A DNA stretch of 53,958 bases from an uncultured Burkholderiales bacterium (GTDB lineage Bacteria > Pseudomonadota > Gammaproteobacteria > Burkholderiales > Burkholderiaceae_C). The translations under genes and the position numbers were made by a program. Location of the stretch: positions 1-53,958 of the forward strand of contig CAIVLE010000151.1 of assembly GCA_903906635.1 (NCBI GenBank), written 5' to 3'. The notes beneath the pieces were generated by a model. It made no database searches. It saw only the letters and a program-made list of their open reading frames with translations, and had not been told where the DNA came from. Of this stretch, positions 1-9,079 are shown piece by piece. How positions within the stretch are numbered: position 1 is the stretch's first letter; each line of letters opens with the position of its first letter.

Positions 1-516
1 AACTGCCGCAAACAAGTTCACAATCACTTGTGCGCCCCAGTAGGACATTTGGCCCCACGGCAACAAGTAACCCATGAAGGCTTCGGCCATCAAGCACAAA
101 AAGATGGCGCATCCAAACACCCACACCAGTTCGCGGGGCTTGCGGTAAGAACCGTAAATCAGGCCGCGGTACATGTGCATGTACACCACGATGAAAAACG
201 CCGAAGCGCCGGTGGAGTGCATGTAGCGAATCAACCATCCCCAGGGCACATCACGCATGATGTACTCCACCGAGCCAAATGCCAAAGCAGCATCGGGCTT
301 GTAATGCATGACCAAAAAGATACCGGTCACAATTTGGATCACCAGCACCAACAGCGCGAGCGAGCCAAAGAAGTAAAAGAAGTTGAAGTTCTTGGGCGCG
401 TAGTACTCAGACAGGTGCTCTTTGTACAACTTGGACGCCGGAAAACGGTTGTCCACCCAGTTGAGCAGCTTTTCGCCAGCACTGGCGTTGGGAGAGATTT
501 CTTTGAATTCAGCCAT
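1..516 (-). CDS. petB: Cytochrome b of the bc1 complex (partial, N-terminal 172 residues)
   Basis: Membrane subunit of ubiquinol:cytochrome c oxidoreductase that carries both b hemes and the quinone sites. The frame opens with ATG at 516 (MAEFKEISPNASAGEKLLNW) and runs off the window at base 1, so the C-terminal part is missing. Visible hallmarks are the first membrane helix after residue 45, the heme-ligand helix with MHSTGAS and MHMYRG, and LPWGQMSYWGA of the Qo region. An AGGA ribosome-binding site sits just before the ATG. It starts 11 bases after the petA stop, so petA and petB are one operon; petC (cytochrome c1) is expected next, outside the window. Confidence 0.96.
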   Translation of the reverse strand, partial: MAEFKEISPNASAGEKLLNWVDNRFPASKLYKEHLSEYYAPKNFNFFYFFGSLALLVLVIQIVTGIFLVMHYKPDAALAFGSVEYIMRDVPWGWLIRYMHSTGASAFFIVVYMHMYRGLIYGSYRKPRELVWVFGCAIFLCLMAEAFMGYLLPWGQMSYWGAQVIVNLFAAV

Positions 517-527
517 GGTGTGTCCTA

Positions 528-1127
528 TCAGGCTTTTTTGTCTTCACCGATCAACAACTTGGTGTCGGAGAGGTACATGTGGGGTGGGACTTCGAGGTTG
601 TCTGGTGCAGGTTTGTTCTTGAACACGCGTCCCGCCATGTCAAAGGTGGATCCATGGCAAGGACACAGAAAACCACCTTGCCAATCGTCTGGCAAGGAGG
701 GTTGAGCACCCAATGTGAATTTGTCGGAAGGCGAGCACCCCAAGTGGGTGCAAATACCCACACCAACGAAGATTTCAGGCTTGATGGAACGCGCTTGGTT
801 GCGAGCGTAGGCAGGCGTGAGTTCTGCAGGCTTGCGCTCAGACTTGGGGTCGGCCAGTTGGGGCTCGGTCTTGTTGAGCGCCGCCAATTGCTCGGGGGTG
901 CGCTTGATGATCCAAACAGGCTTACCGCGCCATTCCACGGTCATTTTTTCACCGGGTTTGAGGGCTGAAATATCAACTTCCACTGCCGCTCCGGCGGCTT
1001 TGGCCTTTTCAGAAGGCTGGAAAGTACTCACAAAGGGGACAGCAACTGCCGCTCCGCCAACTGCACCGGCGCAGGTGGATGCGATCAGCCACGTGCGTTT
1101 GCTGGTGTCTACTGGGGTGTCACTCAT
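528..1127 (-). CDS. petA: Rieske iron-sulfur subunit of the cytochrome bc1 complex
   Basis: Carries the [2Fe-2S] cluster that takes electrons from ubiquinol to cytochrome c1. The 199-residue protein has a single N-terminal membrane anchor (about 13-33), then the Rieske fold with box I CTHLGC (C126, H128, C131) and box II CPCHGS (C155, C157, H158), the full set of cluster ligands and disulfide cysteines. The ATG at 1127 is chosen because it gives the usual MSDTPVDTSKRTWL start; a longer frame up to 1220 adds unrelated sequence. The export signal reads KRTWL, with a Lys-Arg rather than Arg-Arg pair. Rieske proteins are normally Tat substrates, and tatABC lies 4 kb upstream. Confidence 0.97.
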   Translation of the reverse strand: MSDTPVDTSKRTWLIASTCAGAVGGAAVAVPFVSTFQPSEKAKAAGAAVEVDISALKPGEKMTVEWRGKPVWIIKRTPEQLAALNKTEPQLADPKSERKPAELTPAYARNQARSIKPEIFVGVGICTHLGCSPSDKFTLGAQPSLPDDWQGGFLCPCHGSTFDMAGRVFKNKPAPDNLEVPPHMYLSDTKLLIGEDKKA

Positions 1128-1168
1128 GGAATTCCTCAAACAATTGTCACTGGTTGGGTTAACCCCAT

Positions 1169-1197
1169 ATTGTAGCTGACAGCCATGCGGTCTTCGA
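1169..1197 (-). promoter_or_regulatory. Predicted petABC promoter
   Basis: On the minus strand TACAAT (bases 1169-1174) matches a sigma-70 -10 box at five of six positions. A weak -35 (TCGAAG, 1192-1197) lies 17 bases upstream. It sits in the 89-base gap between the pdxA stop and the petA start, the largest gap in this part of the cluster, so petABC probably has its own promoter besides readthrough from pdxA. The weak -35 limits confidence. Confidence 0.4.
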
Positions 1198-1216
1198 GTG
1201 CACCGCAGGCTAATGT

Positions 1217-2278
1217 TCACCCGCCAGATAAGCGCCGGGCCATGGCCAGCGCTTCGAGCAAGCTGGATGGATCGGCTCGACCCGTTCCCGCCAAATCAAA
1301 GGCCGTCCCATGGTCTGGACTTGTTCGAACCAAAGGCAGTCCCAAGGTCACATTGACCCCTTGCTCCACGCCCAGATACTTGACTGGAATCAGTCCTTGG
1401 TCGTGGTACATCGCGATCACCACGTCAAACTCACCTGGACTGCCGTTTTTGGCACGTGCCCGCATGAACACCGTGTCAGGCGCAAACGGTCCGCTCACCT
1501 GCAGCCCCTCTGCCCGCGCTTGCAGCAACGCAGGCACGATGATGTCAAGCTCCTCGCGGCCTAGCAGCCCACCCTCTCCGGCATGCGGATTCAAGCCCGC
1601 CACGCCCATGTGCGGCGCGCGACCCGTGGCCGCCAATTCGGCAGCGTGGGTGATGCGCAAGGTTTGCAAAATATTTTCAACCGTCACCGCCTCTATGGCT
1701 TGGCGCAAGGGCACGTGAATGCTCACGAGCACCGTGCGCAGCTCTCGGTTGGCCAGCATCATGCGCACGGGCATGTGCTCAACAGGCACCCCCACATGCG
1801 CTGCCGCACAGGCTTGAAGCATTTCGGTGTGTCCCGGAAATGGCACTCCGGCGGCAGACAAAGCCTCTTTGTGCAAAGGCGCCGTCACCACCGATGACAA
1901 CTCCCCTCGCAGGGCGGCTTGAGCCGCCCACAACACCGCATCAGCTGCCAGTGCGCCAGCGGCTGCATTGATTTGGCCCCAGACAGGCAATTGCGTACTT
2001 GCTAAAGGCTTACCCACCTGCAAAACAGGCAAGGCCATGCGTGGCAAATCACGGGGAAGCTCAGACAACTGAGATAGCGGCAAAAGCGTCAGTCGTTCAG
2101 CTCGGGGATGGACTGCGGCCAACACATCTGCAGCACGCTGCATCACGGCCACATCCCCGACCACCACACAACCCTGCACAGATTGTGGAGCGTCACGAAA
2201 AGCCATTGCCACGATTTCAGGACCAATGCCCGCAGCGTCTCCCAAAGTCAGCGCGATGGGCTTGAAGTCGGCAACCAT
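1217..2278 (-). CDS. pdxA: 4-hydroxythreonine-4-phosphate dehydrogenase
   Basis: NAD-dependent oxidation of 4-phosphohydroxy-L-threonine in the DXP-dependent pyridoxal 5'-phosphate pathway; a cytosolic, metal-dependent dimer. The 353-residue protein has the family landmarks TLGDAAGIGPE near the N-terminus and the metal-binding histidines in GHTEM, NPHAGEGG and YHDQGLIP. The ATG at 2278 is preferred over an in-frame TTG at 2284. The start lies 2 bases past the stop of the upstream Nif3-like gene, so translation is probably coupled. Confidence 0.96.
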   Translation of the reverse strand: MVADFKPIALTLGDAAGIGPEIVAMAFRDAPQSVQGCVVVGDVAVMQRAADVLAAVHPRAERLTLLPLSQLSELPRDLPRMALPVLQVGKPLASTQLPVWGQINAAAGALAADAVLWAAQAALRGELSSVVTAPLHKEALSAAGVPFPGHTEMLQACAAAHVGVPVEHMPVRMMLANRELRTVLVSIHVPLRQAIEAVTVENILQTLRITHAAELAATGRAPHMGVAGLNPHAGEGGLLGREELDIIVPALLQARAEGLQVSGPFAPDTVFMRARAKNGSPGEFDVVIAMYHDQGLIPVKYLGVEQGVNVTLGLPLVRTSPDHGTAFDLAGTGRADPSSLLEALAMARRLSGG

Positions 2279-2280
2279 CG

Positions 2281-3054
2281 TCAAGCCGGGTTGTCGATGT
2301 CGATGAACTGATGCGTCAACCCCAACTGAGTTGCCACATGGGCCGCAACTGCAGGGGCTCCAAAACGTTCAGTGGCGTGGTGCCCACACGCTAAAAATGC
2401 CACACCGGTCTCCCGCGCCAAATGGGCTTGAGGTTCAGAAATTTCGCCTGTGATGAATGCGTCAACACCAACAGCAATGGCCGCCTCAAAAAACCCTTGC
2501 GCTGCGCCCGTGCACCAAGCGATGCGGCGAATGGGTCGACCTTGCCCATGCACCACCACTGGGACCCTGTGCAAGACTTGCGCCAAGACGTTCGCCAAAG
2601 CATCGACTGTTTCAAAGGTTTGACCGTCTCTGGGCTGCCCCCACAAACCCAGGTTTTGATCGCCAAACGTGCCTTGCACCATCAAACCCAAACGCAACCC
2701 AAGTTGCGCGTTGTTACCCAACTCTGGGTGTGCGTCCAGTGGCAGGTGGTACGCCAGCAAGTTGATGTCATGCGCCAACAACAAAGCGAGCCGCTGCTTC
2801 ATCCAGCCCGTTATCGCACCATCCTGCCCACGCCAAAATAAGCCGTGGTGCACAAAAATTGCATCTGCTTTGGCTTCAATCGCGGCCTCAATCAGCGCGC
2901 GACTGGCTGTCACACCGGACACGATGTGATGGAGATGCGCTTTGCCTTCCACCTGCAAGCCATTGGGGCCATAGTCTTTGAAAAGCGCGGGTTGCAACAA
3001 TGCGTTGCAGGTCTGGAGCAGCATGTGGCGGGGCACACCCAAAGGTAAGCTCAT
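2281..3054 (-). CDS. Nif3-like dinuclear metal center hexameric protein
   Basis: Member of the Nif3/YbgI family, conserved toroidal hexamers with a two-metal site; a GTP cyclohydrolase I type 2-like role has been proposed but the function is unsettled. Length (257 residues) is typical. Visible metal-site motifs are FVHHG, YHLPLDAH, TGEISE and CGHHATE. The start overlaps the protease gene by ATGA (3051-3054), and pdxA follows after 2 bases, placing it in a tat-protease-nif3-pdxA transcription unit. Confidence 0.92.
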   Translation of the reverse strand: MSLPLGVPRHMLLQTCNALLQPALFKDYGPNGLQVEGKAHLHHIVSGVTASRALIEAAIEAKADAIFVHHGLFWRGQDGAITGWMKQRLALLLAHDINLLAYHLPLDAHPELGNNAQLGLRLGLMVQGTFGDQNLGLWGQPRDGQTFETVDALANVLAQVLHRVPVVVHGQGRPIRRIAWCTGAAQGFFEAAIAVGVDAFITGEISEPQAHLARETGVAFLACGHHATERFGAPAVAAHVATQLGLTHQFIDIDNPA

Positions 3055-4193
3055 CGCTGTACCGCCTTGCTTTTGGCACGTTGCGTAGGCGTGACCTCCA
3101 AGCTCAAAGCTTGATTGCGGCGCACAACATCCAACTTAACCGGCACGCCTGGCGGCAAGGCCGCAATGCGCGTCAACAACTCCCCCACATGGCGCACTGG
3201 CTCACCAGCCACTCGCACCAACACATCGCCAGGGCGAACACCCGCTTTGGCAGCAGGTGCGTTTTGCAACACACCGGTGATGAGCACGCCCTCGACATCC
3301 TTCAAGCCAAAGGTTTGCGCCATCTCAGGGGTGAGCTCATCGGGCTCGATGCCCACCCAACCCCGGGTCACTTGGCCATCTCGCACGATCCCTTCAAGCA
3401 CTTGACGCGCCGTGGAGACGGGAATGGCAAAGCCAATGCCCATATTGCCCCCTGAACGTGAATAAATGGCCGTATTAATGCCCAACAAGCTGCCATTCAC
3501 ATCGACCAATGCGCCACCCGAATTGCCGGGGTTGATGGCGGCATCTGTTTGAATGAAGTTCTCAAACGTATTGATGCCCAATTGGTTGCGCCCCAAAGCC
3601 GACACAATGCCACTGGTCACGGTTTGCCCCACCCCAAAAGGGTTGCCAATGGCCAGCACTTTGTCGCCCACTTGAGCCGTGTCGGAGTTTCCTAGCGTGA
3701 TCACGGGCAAACGGTCCAGTTGGATTCGCAAAATGGCCAGGTCAGTCTCAGGGTCGGTCCCCACCACCGTGGCAAGCGCCCTTCGGCTGTCGCTCAAGGT
3801 GACCTCAATTTCGTCGGCCCCCTCGATCACGTGGTTGTTGGTCAAGATATAGCCCTCGGGGCTGACGATCACGCCACTGCCCAACCCAGCTTGAGGCGCC
3901 TCGCTGTCGCGCTCGCCATGAAAGAACTGAAACCAAGGATCGTTCGACTGAGGTGTTTTCTTGGCCGCCTGCGTGGTGGCAATACTGACTACAGCAGGGG
4001 CAGCTCGCTTGGCGGCCGGACTCAAACTGCCAGGCATCACCGCACCGGGCGCGAGCGGCGGCGCCTCTTGCAGACTCACACCATTGAGGCGAGGCGCCAG
4101 ACTCAACCACTGAGGCTTGAGCGTTGCCACGACAAACCACAGCGCCACAGCCACAGTGACGAGTTGGGAAAAAAGCAACCAATGACGTTTCAT
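3051..4193 (-). CDS. DegS/DegQ-like periplasmic trypsin-like serine protease with one PDZ domain
   Basis: Envelope quality-control or stress-sensing protease of the HtrA family (S1C). The 380-residue product starts MKRHWLLF with one hydrophobic N-terminal segment (about 5-23) that acts as anchor or signal. The catalytic triad is visible: His121 (TNNHVI), Asp151 (ETDLAIL) and Ser225 (GNSGG). A single PDZ domain fills about residues 275-370, so the layout is closer to DegS than to two-PDZ DegP/DegQ. The ATG at 4193 was chosen because upstream codons to 4319 lie inside tatC in another frame and look non-coding. It lies 16 bases after tatC and overlaps the nif3-like gene. Confidence 0.93.
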   Translation of the reverse strand: MKRHWLLFSQLVTVAVALWFVVATLKPQWLSLAPRLNGVSLQEAPPLAPGAVMPGSLSPAAKRAAPAVVSIATTQAAKKTPQSNDPWFQFFHGERDSEAPQAGLGSGVIVSPEGYILTNNHVIEGADEIEVTLSDSRRALATVVGTDPETDLAILRIQLDRLPVITLGNSDTAQVGDKVLAIGNPFGVGQTVTSGIVSALGRNQLGINTFENFIQTDAAINPGNSGGALVDVNGSLLGINTAIYSRSGGNMGIGFAIPVSTARQVLEGIVRDGQVTRGWVGIEPDELTPEMAQTFGLKDVEGVLITGVLQNAPAAKAGVRPGDVLVRVAGEPVRHVGELLTRIAALPPGVPVKLDVVRRNQALSLEVTPTQRAKSKAVQR

Positions 4194-4209
4194 GGGGCTT
4201 TCAACCGGT

Positions 4210-4980
4210 TCACTCAGCGTCTGGCGCTTGGGTATGCTTGATGAACAACTGGGCAGCCCAGATGCCAATTTCGTACAACACGCACATGGGAATGGCCAAA
4301 GCCAGTTGCGACACCACATCTGGGGGCGTCACGATGGCCGCCACGATGAAGGCCAACACCACGAAATAAGAACGAAATCCTTTGAGTTTTTCAATGCTCA
4401 CCACATTCATGCGTGCCAAGACGATCACCACAATGGGTACCTCAAAAGCCAAGCCAAATGCGATGAACATCGTCAAGACGAAACTCAAATAGGCCTCGAT
4501 GTCAGGGGCAGCCGTGATGCTTTTGGGGGCAAAACTTTGGATGAACTTGAACACCTGGCCAAACACAAAGAAATAGCAAAAAGCCACGCCAATCATGAAA
4601 AGCACAGTGCTCGAGACCACCAGGGGCAAAACCAACTTTTTCTCGTGTGAATACAAACCCGGCGCCACAAACGCCCACACCTGATAGAGCACCACCGGCA
4701 AGGCCAACAAAAAAGCGGCCATCAACAAAATTTTGAGCGGCACCAAAAACGGCGAAATCACCGACGTCGCAATCAACGTGGCACCTGCAGGCAGCTGCGC
4801 CACCAAAGGCGCAGCCAACAAGTCATACAGGTCTGCGGGGCCAGGGAAGATCGCTAGCACGGCGCCAGCCACTGCCACCGCAATGGTGGCCTTGACCAAG
4901 CGGTCTCGCAACTCGATCAAGTGCTGAACAAAGGGTTGCTCGGTGCCGGCGAGTTCGTCTTGGGATGGGGTATCAGACAT
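4210..4980 (-). CDS. tatC: Sec-independent protein translocase subunit TatC
   Basis: Core receptor of the twin-arginine translocase in the inner membrane; binds RR signal peptides together with TatB. The 256-residue protein carries the family N-terminus [16 protein letters not shown] followed by six hydrophobic segments and FEVPIVV in the middle of the protein. The start overlaps the end of tatB by 8 bases. Two predicted Tat clients, PetA and MsrP, are encoded in the same window. Confidence 0.97.
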   Translation of the reverse strand: MSDTPSQDELAGTEQPFVQHLIELRDRLVKATIAVAVAGAVLAIFPGPADLYDLLAAPLVAQLPAGATLIATSVISPFLVPLKILLMAAFLLALPVVLYQVWAFVAPGLYSHEKKLVLPLVVSSTVLFMIGVAFCYFFVFGQVFKFIQSFAPKSITAAPDIEAYLSFVLTMFIAFGLAFEVPIVVIVLARMNVVSIEKLKGFRSYFVVLAFIVAAIVTPPDVVSQLALAIPMCVLYEIGIWAAQLFIKHTQAPDAE

Positions 4981-5443
4981 CAGGCCTCACAGCGGGACGA
5001 AAACGCGCCACACGGGCTGCGCTAGACAAGGCCTTGGTGCGAACACCTTGGCGGGCTTTGTACCACTGGGGCACGCTGCCTCGTTTGAGACGCCACTTCT
5101 TACCGGGGTGCTGGTAGCTCAGTGGGGGGGGTTCAAGTGGGGTGTACTCGTGACCGGCCAGGCCAGAGGTGGCCTGCGCCCAGTCTTTTTCAAAGTCACT
5201 GCTGGCGGTTTGCACCGAATGCTCCACATCGCGAGCCGCACTTTCCACCGTATCTTTCATTTTTTTGAGCTCATCGAGCTCCATCGATCGGTTGACCTCA
5301 GCTTTGACGTCCGCCACATAGCGTTGCGCTTTGCCAATCAGTGCCCCCACTGTTCTGGCCACACGTGGCAGCTTCTCAGGGCCAATGACGATCAGCGCCA
5401 CGGCGCCAATCAGCGCAATTTTGGATATACCCAGATCAATCAC
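4973..5443 (-). CDS. tatB: Sec-independent protein translocase subunit TatB
   Basis: Single-span subunit that partners TatC in the Tat receptor complex. Starts [20 protein letters not shown], then the conserved [13 protein letters not shown] hinge and amphipathic helix, with a long basic and proline-containing tail to residue 156. It lies between tatA (19 bases upstream) and tatC (8-base overlap), the standard tatABC order. Confidence 0.96.
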   Translation of the reverse strand: MIDLGISKIALIGAVALIVIGPEKLPRVARTVGALIGKAQRYVADVKAEVNRSMELDELKKMKDTVESAARDVEHSVQTASSDFEKDWAQATSGLAGHEYTPLEPPPLSYQHPGKKWRLKRGSVPQWYKARQGVRTKALSSAARVARFRPAVRPDV

Positions 5444-5462
5444 AGCAAACGATCAATGTGCA

Positions 5463-5693
5463 TCAGGACTTGTGCTTGGCTTCAACGTCGATGGTGGTCT
5501 TGGCAGCTTCATGAGCGGCATTGACTTGAGCAGCAGGCTTGTCCTCAGGCGTTGAACCCTCTTTCATGCCATCCTTGAAGCCTTTTACAGCCCCACCCAA
5601 ATCACCGCCTAAGTTTTTCAGCTTCTTGGTGCCAAACACCATGATGACGATCAACAAAACGATCAGCCAATGCCAAATTGAAAACGAACCCAT
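5463..5693 (-). CDS. tatA: Sec-independent protein translocase subunit TatA
   Basis: Pore-forming subunit of the Tat system. The 76-residue protein shows the canonical short membrane helix ([20 protein letters not shown]), the [10 protein letters not shown] hinge and an amphipathic helix ending in [10 protein letters not shown], with a charged tail. It follows the HIT gene by 30 bases and precedes tatB. Confidence 0.97.
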   Translation of the reverse strand: MGSFSIWHWLIVLLIVIMVFGTKKLKNLGGDLGGAVKGFKDGMKEGSTPEDKPAAQVNAAHEAAKTTIDVEAKHKS

Positions 5694-5723
5694 GTGCTTC
5701 TCCTTGAATACGGGGAATTCTAA

Positions 5724-6080
5724 TCAGCCACGCAACCATGGGCGCGGTCCGCCCATGACATGCCAGTGCAAATGGTGGACTTCTTGTCCTCCCTCCGCAC
5801 CGGTGTTGGTCACCAGGCGAAAACCGCCCTCTGGATAAGGTCTTGCGCCTTCTTGCACTGCCAGCTTAGGGGCCAGCAACATCATGCGCCCCAATAGGCC
5901 TTCATGCTCAAGGCCTACGTGCGCCATCGAGGGAATATGCAACTTGGGGATCATCAAAAAATGGATGGGGGCCCAAGGGTTGATGTCATGAAAAGCAAAG
6001 ACCTCATCGTCTTCGTAGACTTTGCGAGAGGGAATTTGCCCGGCAATGATTTTGCAAAAAATACAGTTATCACTCGTCAT
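5724..6080 (-). CDS. Histidine triad (HIT) family purine nucleotide hydrolase, HinT-like
   Basis: Small cytosolic phosphoramidase/nucleotide hydrolase of the HinT branch. The 118-residue protein begins [18 protein letters not shown] (a Cys pair typical of bacterial HIT proteins) and ends with the histidine triad H103-L-H105-W-H107. The ATG at 6080 is preferred to an in-frame GTG at 6089. The start overlaps the end of the membrane protein gene by 11 bases. It sits between hisE and tatA. Confidence 0.94.
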   Translation of the reverse strand: MTSDNCIFCKIIAGQIPSRKVYEDDEVFAFHDINPWAPIHFLMIPKLHIPSMAHVGLEHEGLLGRMMLLAPKLAVQEGARPYPEGGFRLVTNTGAEGGQEVHHLHWHVMGGPRPWLRG

Positions 6081-6489
6081 GCTGATCACTTTGAAGAACG
6101 AATTCGTCCATGGGTTGCTGCTTGTTCATACGAACCAAGCCCAACACGATACGGTAGAGAAACCAAATCGAAATCAAAATCCAGGCAATCCAGCCTGGAA
6201 TCAAAAACAAAAACCACAGAGGTGCAGTCACCACGTACAAGACGGCTGCCAACAATACGGTACGAATGCGGTAGCGAAAGTGCGAAGCCTGCCAGGTACC
6301 ACGGGCGTCTTCTCGTTTCACCAAATCCAAAATCAGCGCCACCACCAACAAAACCGGGCCCACTTGCGCCCCCGGAATGACGGCGCTCACCGCCACGATC
6401 AGGTGCAGCACATAGCTGACCCAACTGACGGCTTGCAAGGCATCACTTTGTCCAGACGAGGGAGATGGCAGCGCCATAGATTGCGTCAT
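6070..6489 (-). CDS. Small membrane protein, DUF4870-like
   Basis: 139 residues with a polar Ser-rich N-terminus, then three or four hydrophobic segments (about 25-45, 45-60, 75-97 and 98-118) and a charged C-terminus. The SHFRYRIRT segment before the third helix resembles DUF4870-type membrane proteins. No catalytic motif is seen and the function is unknown. It overlaps hisE by ATGA and the HIT gene by 11 bases, so it is co-expressed with the end of the his operon. Confidence 0.8.
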   Translation of the reverse strand: MTQSMALPSPSSGQSDALQAVSWVSYVLHLIVAVSAVIPGAQVGPVLLVVALILDLVKREDARGTWQASHFRYRIRTVLLAAVLYVVTAPLWFLFLIPGWIAWILISIWFLYRIVLGLVRMNKQQPMDEFVLQSDQHDE

Positions 6490-6878
6490 TCGCCCGACTG
6501 TTCGCGGGCCTGGGCTTTGCGGAGTGCTTTTTCTTCCAAGCCGCTGAGCCCTTCTCGGCGGGCCAACTCACTCACCACATCGGCAGGCGTCAAGCCATAG
6601 TGAGCCAGTGCAATCATGCTGTGAAACCACAAGTCAGCCACCTCGTACACCAGTTTGGCGGGGTCACCACCATGGTCCACGTCTTTTGCAGCCATCACGG
6701 TTTCGGTGGCTTCTTCGCCAATTTTTTTCAAAAAAGCATCTGGCCCTTTGTGGAGCAAGCGTGACACGTAGCTCTTCTCAGGGTCACCGCCATGGGCGGG
6801 CTTGCGACTTTCAATCACCGCCGCGAGGCGCTGCAAGGTGTCTAAATTGTTGACGTCGGTCGAACTCATGGCGGTCAT
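6486..6878 (-). CDS. hisE: Phosphoribosyl-ATP pyrophosphatase
   Basis: Second step of histidine biosynthesis: hydrolyses phosphoribosyl-ATP to phosphoribosyl-AMP. All-alpha MazG-like fold with [16 protein letters not shown] and [20 protein letters not shown] as metal-binding helices. 130 residues from the ATG at 6878, which overlaps the hisI stop (ATGA); an ATG at 6869 is the alternative. hisE and hisI are separate genes here, not fused as in enterobacteria. Confidence 0.96.
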   Translation of the reverse strand: MTAMSSTDVNNLDTLQRLAAVIESRKPAHGGDPEKSYVSRLLHKGPDAFLKKIGEEATETVMAAKDVDHGGDPAKLVYEVADLWFHSMIALAHYGLTPADVVSELARREGLSGLEEKALRKAQAREQSGE

Positions 6879-7264
6879 TTATAAATCGATTCGGGGTCTT
6901 TGAGCACGGGCTCACAGGCTTGCCAGTCGTCGCCTTCCAAGCGTTGGAAAAAACAACTGTGTCGCCCAGTATGGCAGGCTATGCCTGGCGTGTGCCCCAG
7001 CTGTGTCACACGCAGCAACACCACGTCGTTGTCACAGTCCAGGCGGATGTCGTGCACGTTTTGCACGTGGCCCGACTCCTCACCTTTGAACCACAACTTG
7101 TTGCGCGAGCGGCTGAAGTACACCGCCCGCTTGAGCTCGGCTGTTTTTTGCAGCGCTTCACGGTTCATCCAGGCAAACATGAGCACATCGCCGCTGTCGT
7201 TTTCTTGGGCGATGACGGGCACCAAGCCCTTGTCGTCCCATTTGATTGTGTCTAGCCAATTCAT
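6875..7264 (-). CDS. hisI: Phosphoribosyl-AMP cyclohydrolase
   Basis: Third step of histidine biosynthesis: opens the adenine ring of phosphoribosyl-AMP, a zinc and magnesium enzyme. 129 residues with [13 protein letters not shown] (metal-binding aspartates) and [16 protein letters not shown] (zinc cysteines), both diagnostic. It lies 108 bases after hisF, the largest gap in the his operon, which contains a stem-loop. Confidence 0.96.
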   Translation of the reverse strand: MNWLDTIKWDDKGLVPVIAQENDSGDVLMFAWMNREALQKTAELKRAVYFSRSRNKLWFKGEESGHVQNVHDIRLDCDNDVVLLRVTQLGHTPGIACHTGRHSCFFQRLEGDDWQACEPVLKDPESIYK

Positions 7265-7342
7265 AAGGGGTGATCTTACTCAGTAGCGCGATCTCAACCG
7301 GGCAATTTCTCATCGATCCATCCACCGCCAGCCATTTGGGGT

Positions 7343-7367
7343 GACTTGCTCAGCGCATGAGCAAGTC
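7343..7367. repeat. Perfect 9-base inverted repeat between hisF and hisI
   Basis: GACTTGCTC (7343-7351) and GAGCAAGTC (7359-7367) pair perfectly around a 7-base loop, 5 bases after the hisF stop. Neither strand has a U-run after it, so it is not a standard intrinsic terminator. It may be an mRNA stability or processing hairpin in the operon transcript. Function is inferred only from position. Confidence 0.6.
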
Positions 7368-7372
7368 CAACG

Positions 7373-8173
7373 TCACAAGCGCACCGGTATTCCTCGCTCA
7401 CGCATGCGTTGTTTGGCTTGTTGCACCGTGTATTCACCATAGTGAAAAATGCTGGCTGCCAGCACTGCATCGGCACCGCCTTGCTGCACGCCATCGGCTA
7501 AATGATCCAGGTTGCCCACACCACCCGAGGCAATGACAGGCACTGACACAGCATCGGCCACGGCGCGGGTCAATGCCAAATCAAAGCCTGACTTGGTGCC
7601 GTCACGGTCCATGCTGGTGAGCAAAATTTCACCGGCCCCGTGCTCGGCCATTTGGGTGGCCCAAGCCACCGCATCCAGGCCCACGTTTTTACGCCCACCA
7701 TGGCTAAATACATCCCAGCCAGGCCCCAATGGCTGGCCACGCGCATCCAAACGATGTTCTTCGTCGGCAGTGCGGCGCTTAGCATCGATGGCCACCACGA
7801 TGCACTGGGCGCCATATTTGGCCGAGGCATCGCGAATCACCTGGGGGTTGGCAATGGCGGCCGAGTTGAAGCTCACCTTGTCGGCCCCGGCGTTGAGCAA
7901 GCGGCGGACATCGTCGACCACGCGTACACCGCCACCGACTGTGAGCGGAATGAACACTTGGCTGGCCACCGCCTCGATGATGTGCAAAATCACATCACGC
8001 GCGTCGCTGGTGGCGGTGATGTCCAAAAACGTCAACTCATCGGCCCCTTGCTCGTTGTAGCGAGCGGCAATTTCCACCGGATCGCCAGCATCCCGCAGCT
8101 CCACAAAGTTGACGCCTTTGACCACGCGACCACCGGTCACGTCCAGGCAAGGAATGATGCGTTTAGCAAGCAT
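7373..8173 (-). CDS. hisF: Imidazole glycerol phosphate synthase cyclase subunit
   Basis: TIM-barrel lyase that uses ammonia from HisH to turn PRFAR into imidazole glycerol phosphate and AICAR. 266 residues starting [12 protein letters not shown]. The two catalytic aspartates are present (D11 in CLDV, D130 in VAIDAKR), with LTVGGGVR and VIASGGVG phosphate-binding loops. It is separated from hisA by the mutarotase gene, whose stop-proximal end lies 21 bases upstream. Confidence 0.97.
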   Translation of the reverse strand: MLAKRIIPCLDVTGGRVVKGVNFVELRDAGDPVEIAARYNEQGADELTFLDITATSDARDVILHIIEAVASQVFIPLTVGGGVRVVDDVRRLLNAGADKVSFNSAAIANPQVIRDASAKYGAQCIVVAIDAKRRTADEEHRLDARGQPLGPGWDVFSHGGRKNVGLDAVAWATQMAEHGAGEILLTSMDRDGTKSGFDLALTRAVADAVSVPVIASGGVGNLDHLADGVQQGGADAVLAASIFHYGEYTVQQAKQRMRERGIPVRL

Positions 8174-8194
8174 AGAGTTCCAGCAAATAAATTC

Positions 8195-9034
8195 TCAAGA
8201 AACAGTCAAACGTTGCCAGCCCAACCACTGGCCGGCTGCGGGCACATGGATGGGCTCAAACACCTGCGCGGCCTCCACGCACAGCATGCGCGCAAAGCCG
8301 TCACAGGGCATGTCTTTCAAGGTCGCGCATTTCTCGGAGCCAGGGTTCCAAACCACCGATTGGCCCCAAGACGGACTTTGCTCAACACACACCACGCCGC
8401 TGCCATCTTGCACCTGCAACGGGCCCGCTGCGCCAGCGTAGACACGGTCAAACTCGCCATCAAAGTACAGGGTCTCGTCGGCCACACCGTGCACATCGGA
8501 CACGGCGTCCCATTCGGCTTGACCGTGCAACCCGGTCAGATCCGTCAAATCAATGTCATCCACCGCCAAGTAAGTGTGCAAAGCCCCCGTGAAAGCCAAA
8601 GGCTCAACGTCGGTGTTGTGCACCGACAAGCTCAATGTCATTTGACCGGGCGCGAGTTGCACGCGCAGTTGCGCGACAAATTGCTGCGGCCAAATGGCTT
8701 GCGTGTGGGCATTCGACGCCAATACGAAGTCAAAGTGTGCCTGAGTGTCCTTGGATGACGAATCAGCCAAAGACCACATCACGTTGCGGGCAAAGCCATG
8801 CTTGGGCAAGGGGCCGCGTTGGTTGAATTGCGGAAAACAAACCGGCACGCCACCACGGATGGCCGACTGACCATCCCACAGATTGTCTGGACTCAAAAAT
8901 AAACGCTCTGTGCCCTGGCTGACCCAAGACAGCACATGGGCACCTTGCAAGGCCACCAACACGGTGTCGCCGCAAGGCAAGCTCAGGCGATGACAGGCCA
9001 GACCTTGAAAAACTTCCGTGTTGAACATGGGCAT
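8195..9034 (-). CDS. D-hexose-6-phosphate mutarotase (aldose 1-epimerase-like, YeaD family)
   Basis: Predicted to interconvert the anomers of hexose 6-phosphates, by family. 279 residues with a galactose-mutarotase beta-sandwich signature: IRGGVPVCFPQF, LPKHGFARN, ALHTYLAV and SVVWNPGSEK. It sits inside the histidine operon between hisA and hisF with the same orientation and small gaps (45 and 21 bases), which is unexpected for its function. The ATG at 9034 is used; a second ATG lies two codons later. Confidence 0.88.
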   Translation of the reverse strand: MPMFNTEVFQGLACHRLSLPCGDTVLVALQGAHVLSWVSQGTERLFLSPDNLWDGQSAIRGGVPVCFPQFNQRGPLPKHGFARNVMWSLADSSSKDTQAHFDFVLASNAHTQAIWPQQFVAQLRVQLAPGQMTLSLSVHNTDVEPLAFTGALHTYLAVDDIDLTDLTGLHGQAEWDAVSDVHGVADETLYFDGEFDRVYAGAAGPLQVQDGSGVVCVEQSPSWGQSVVWNPGSEKCATLKDMPCDGFARMLCVEAAQVFEPIHVPAAGQWLGWQRLTVS

Positions 9035-9079
9035 GGCCCCAACCCTCAGGCGCGTGCCGACGCATCGGCGAGTGAGGCG

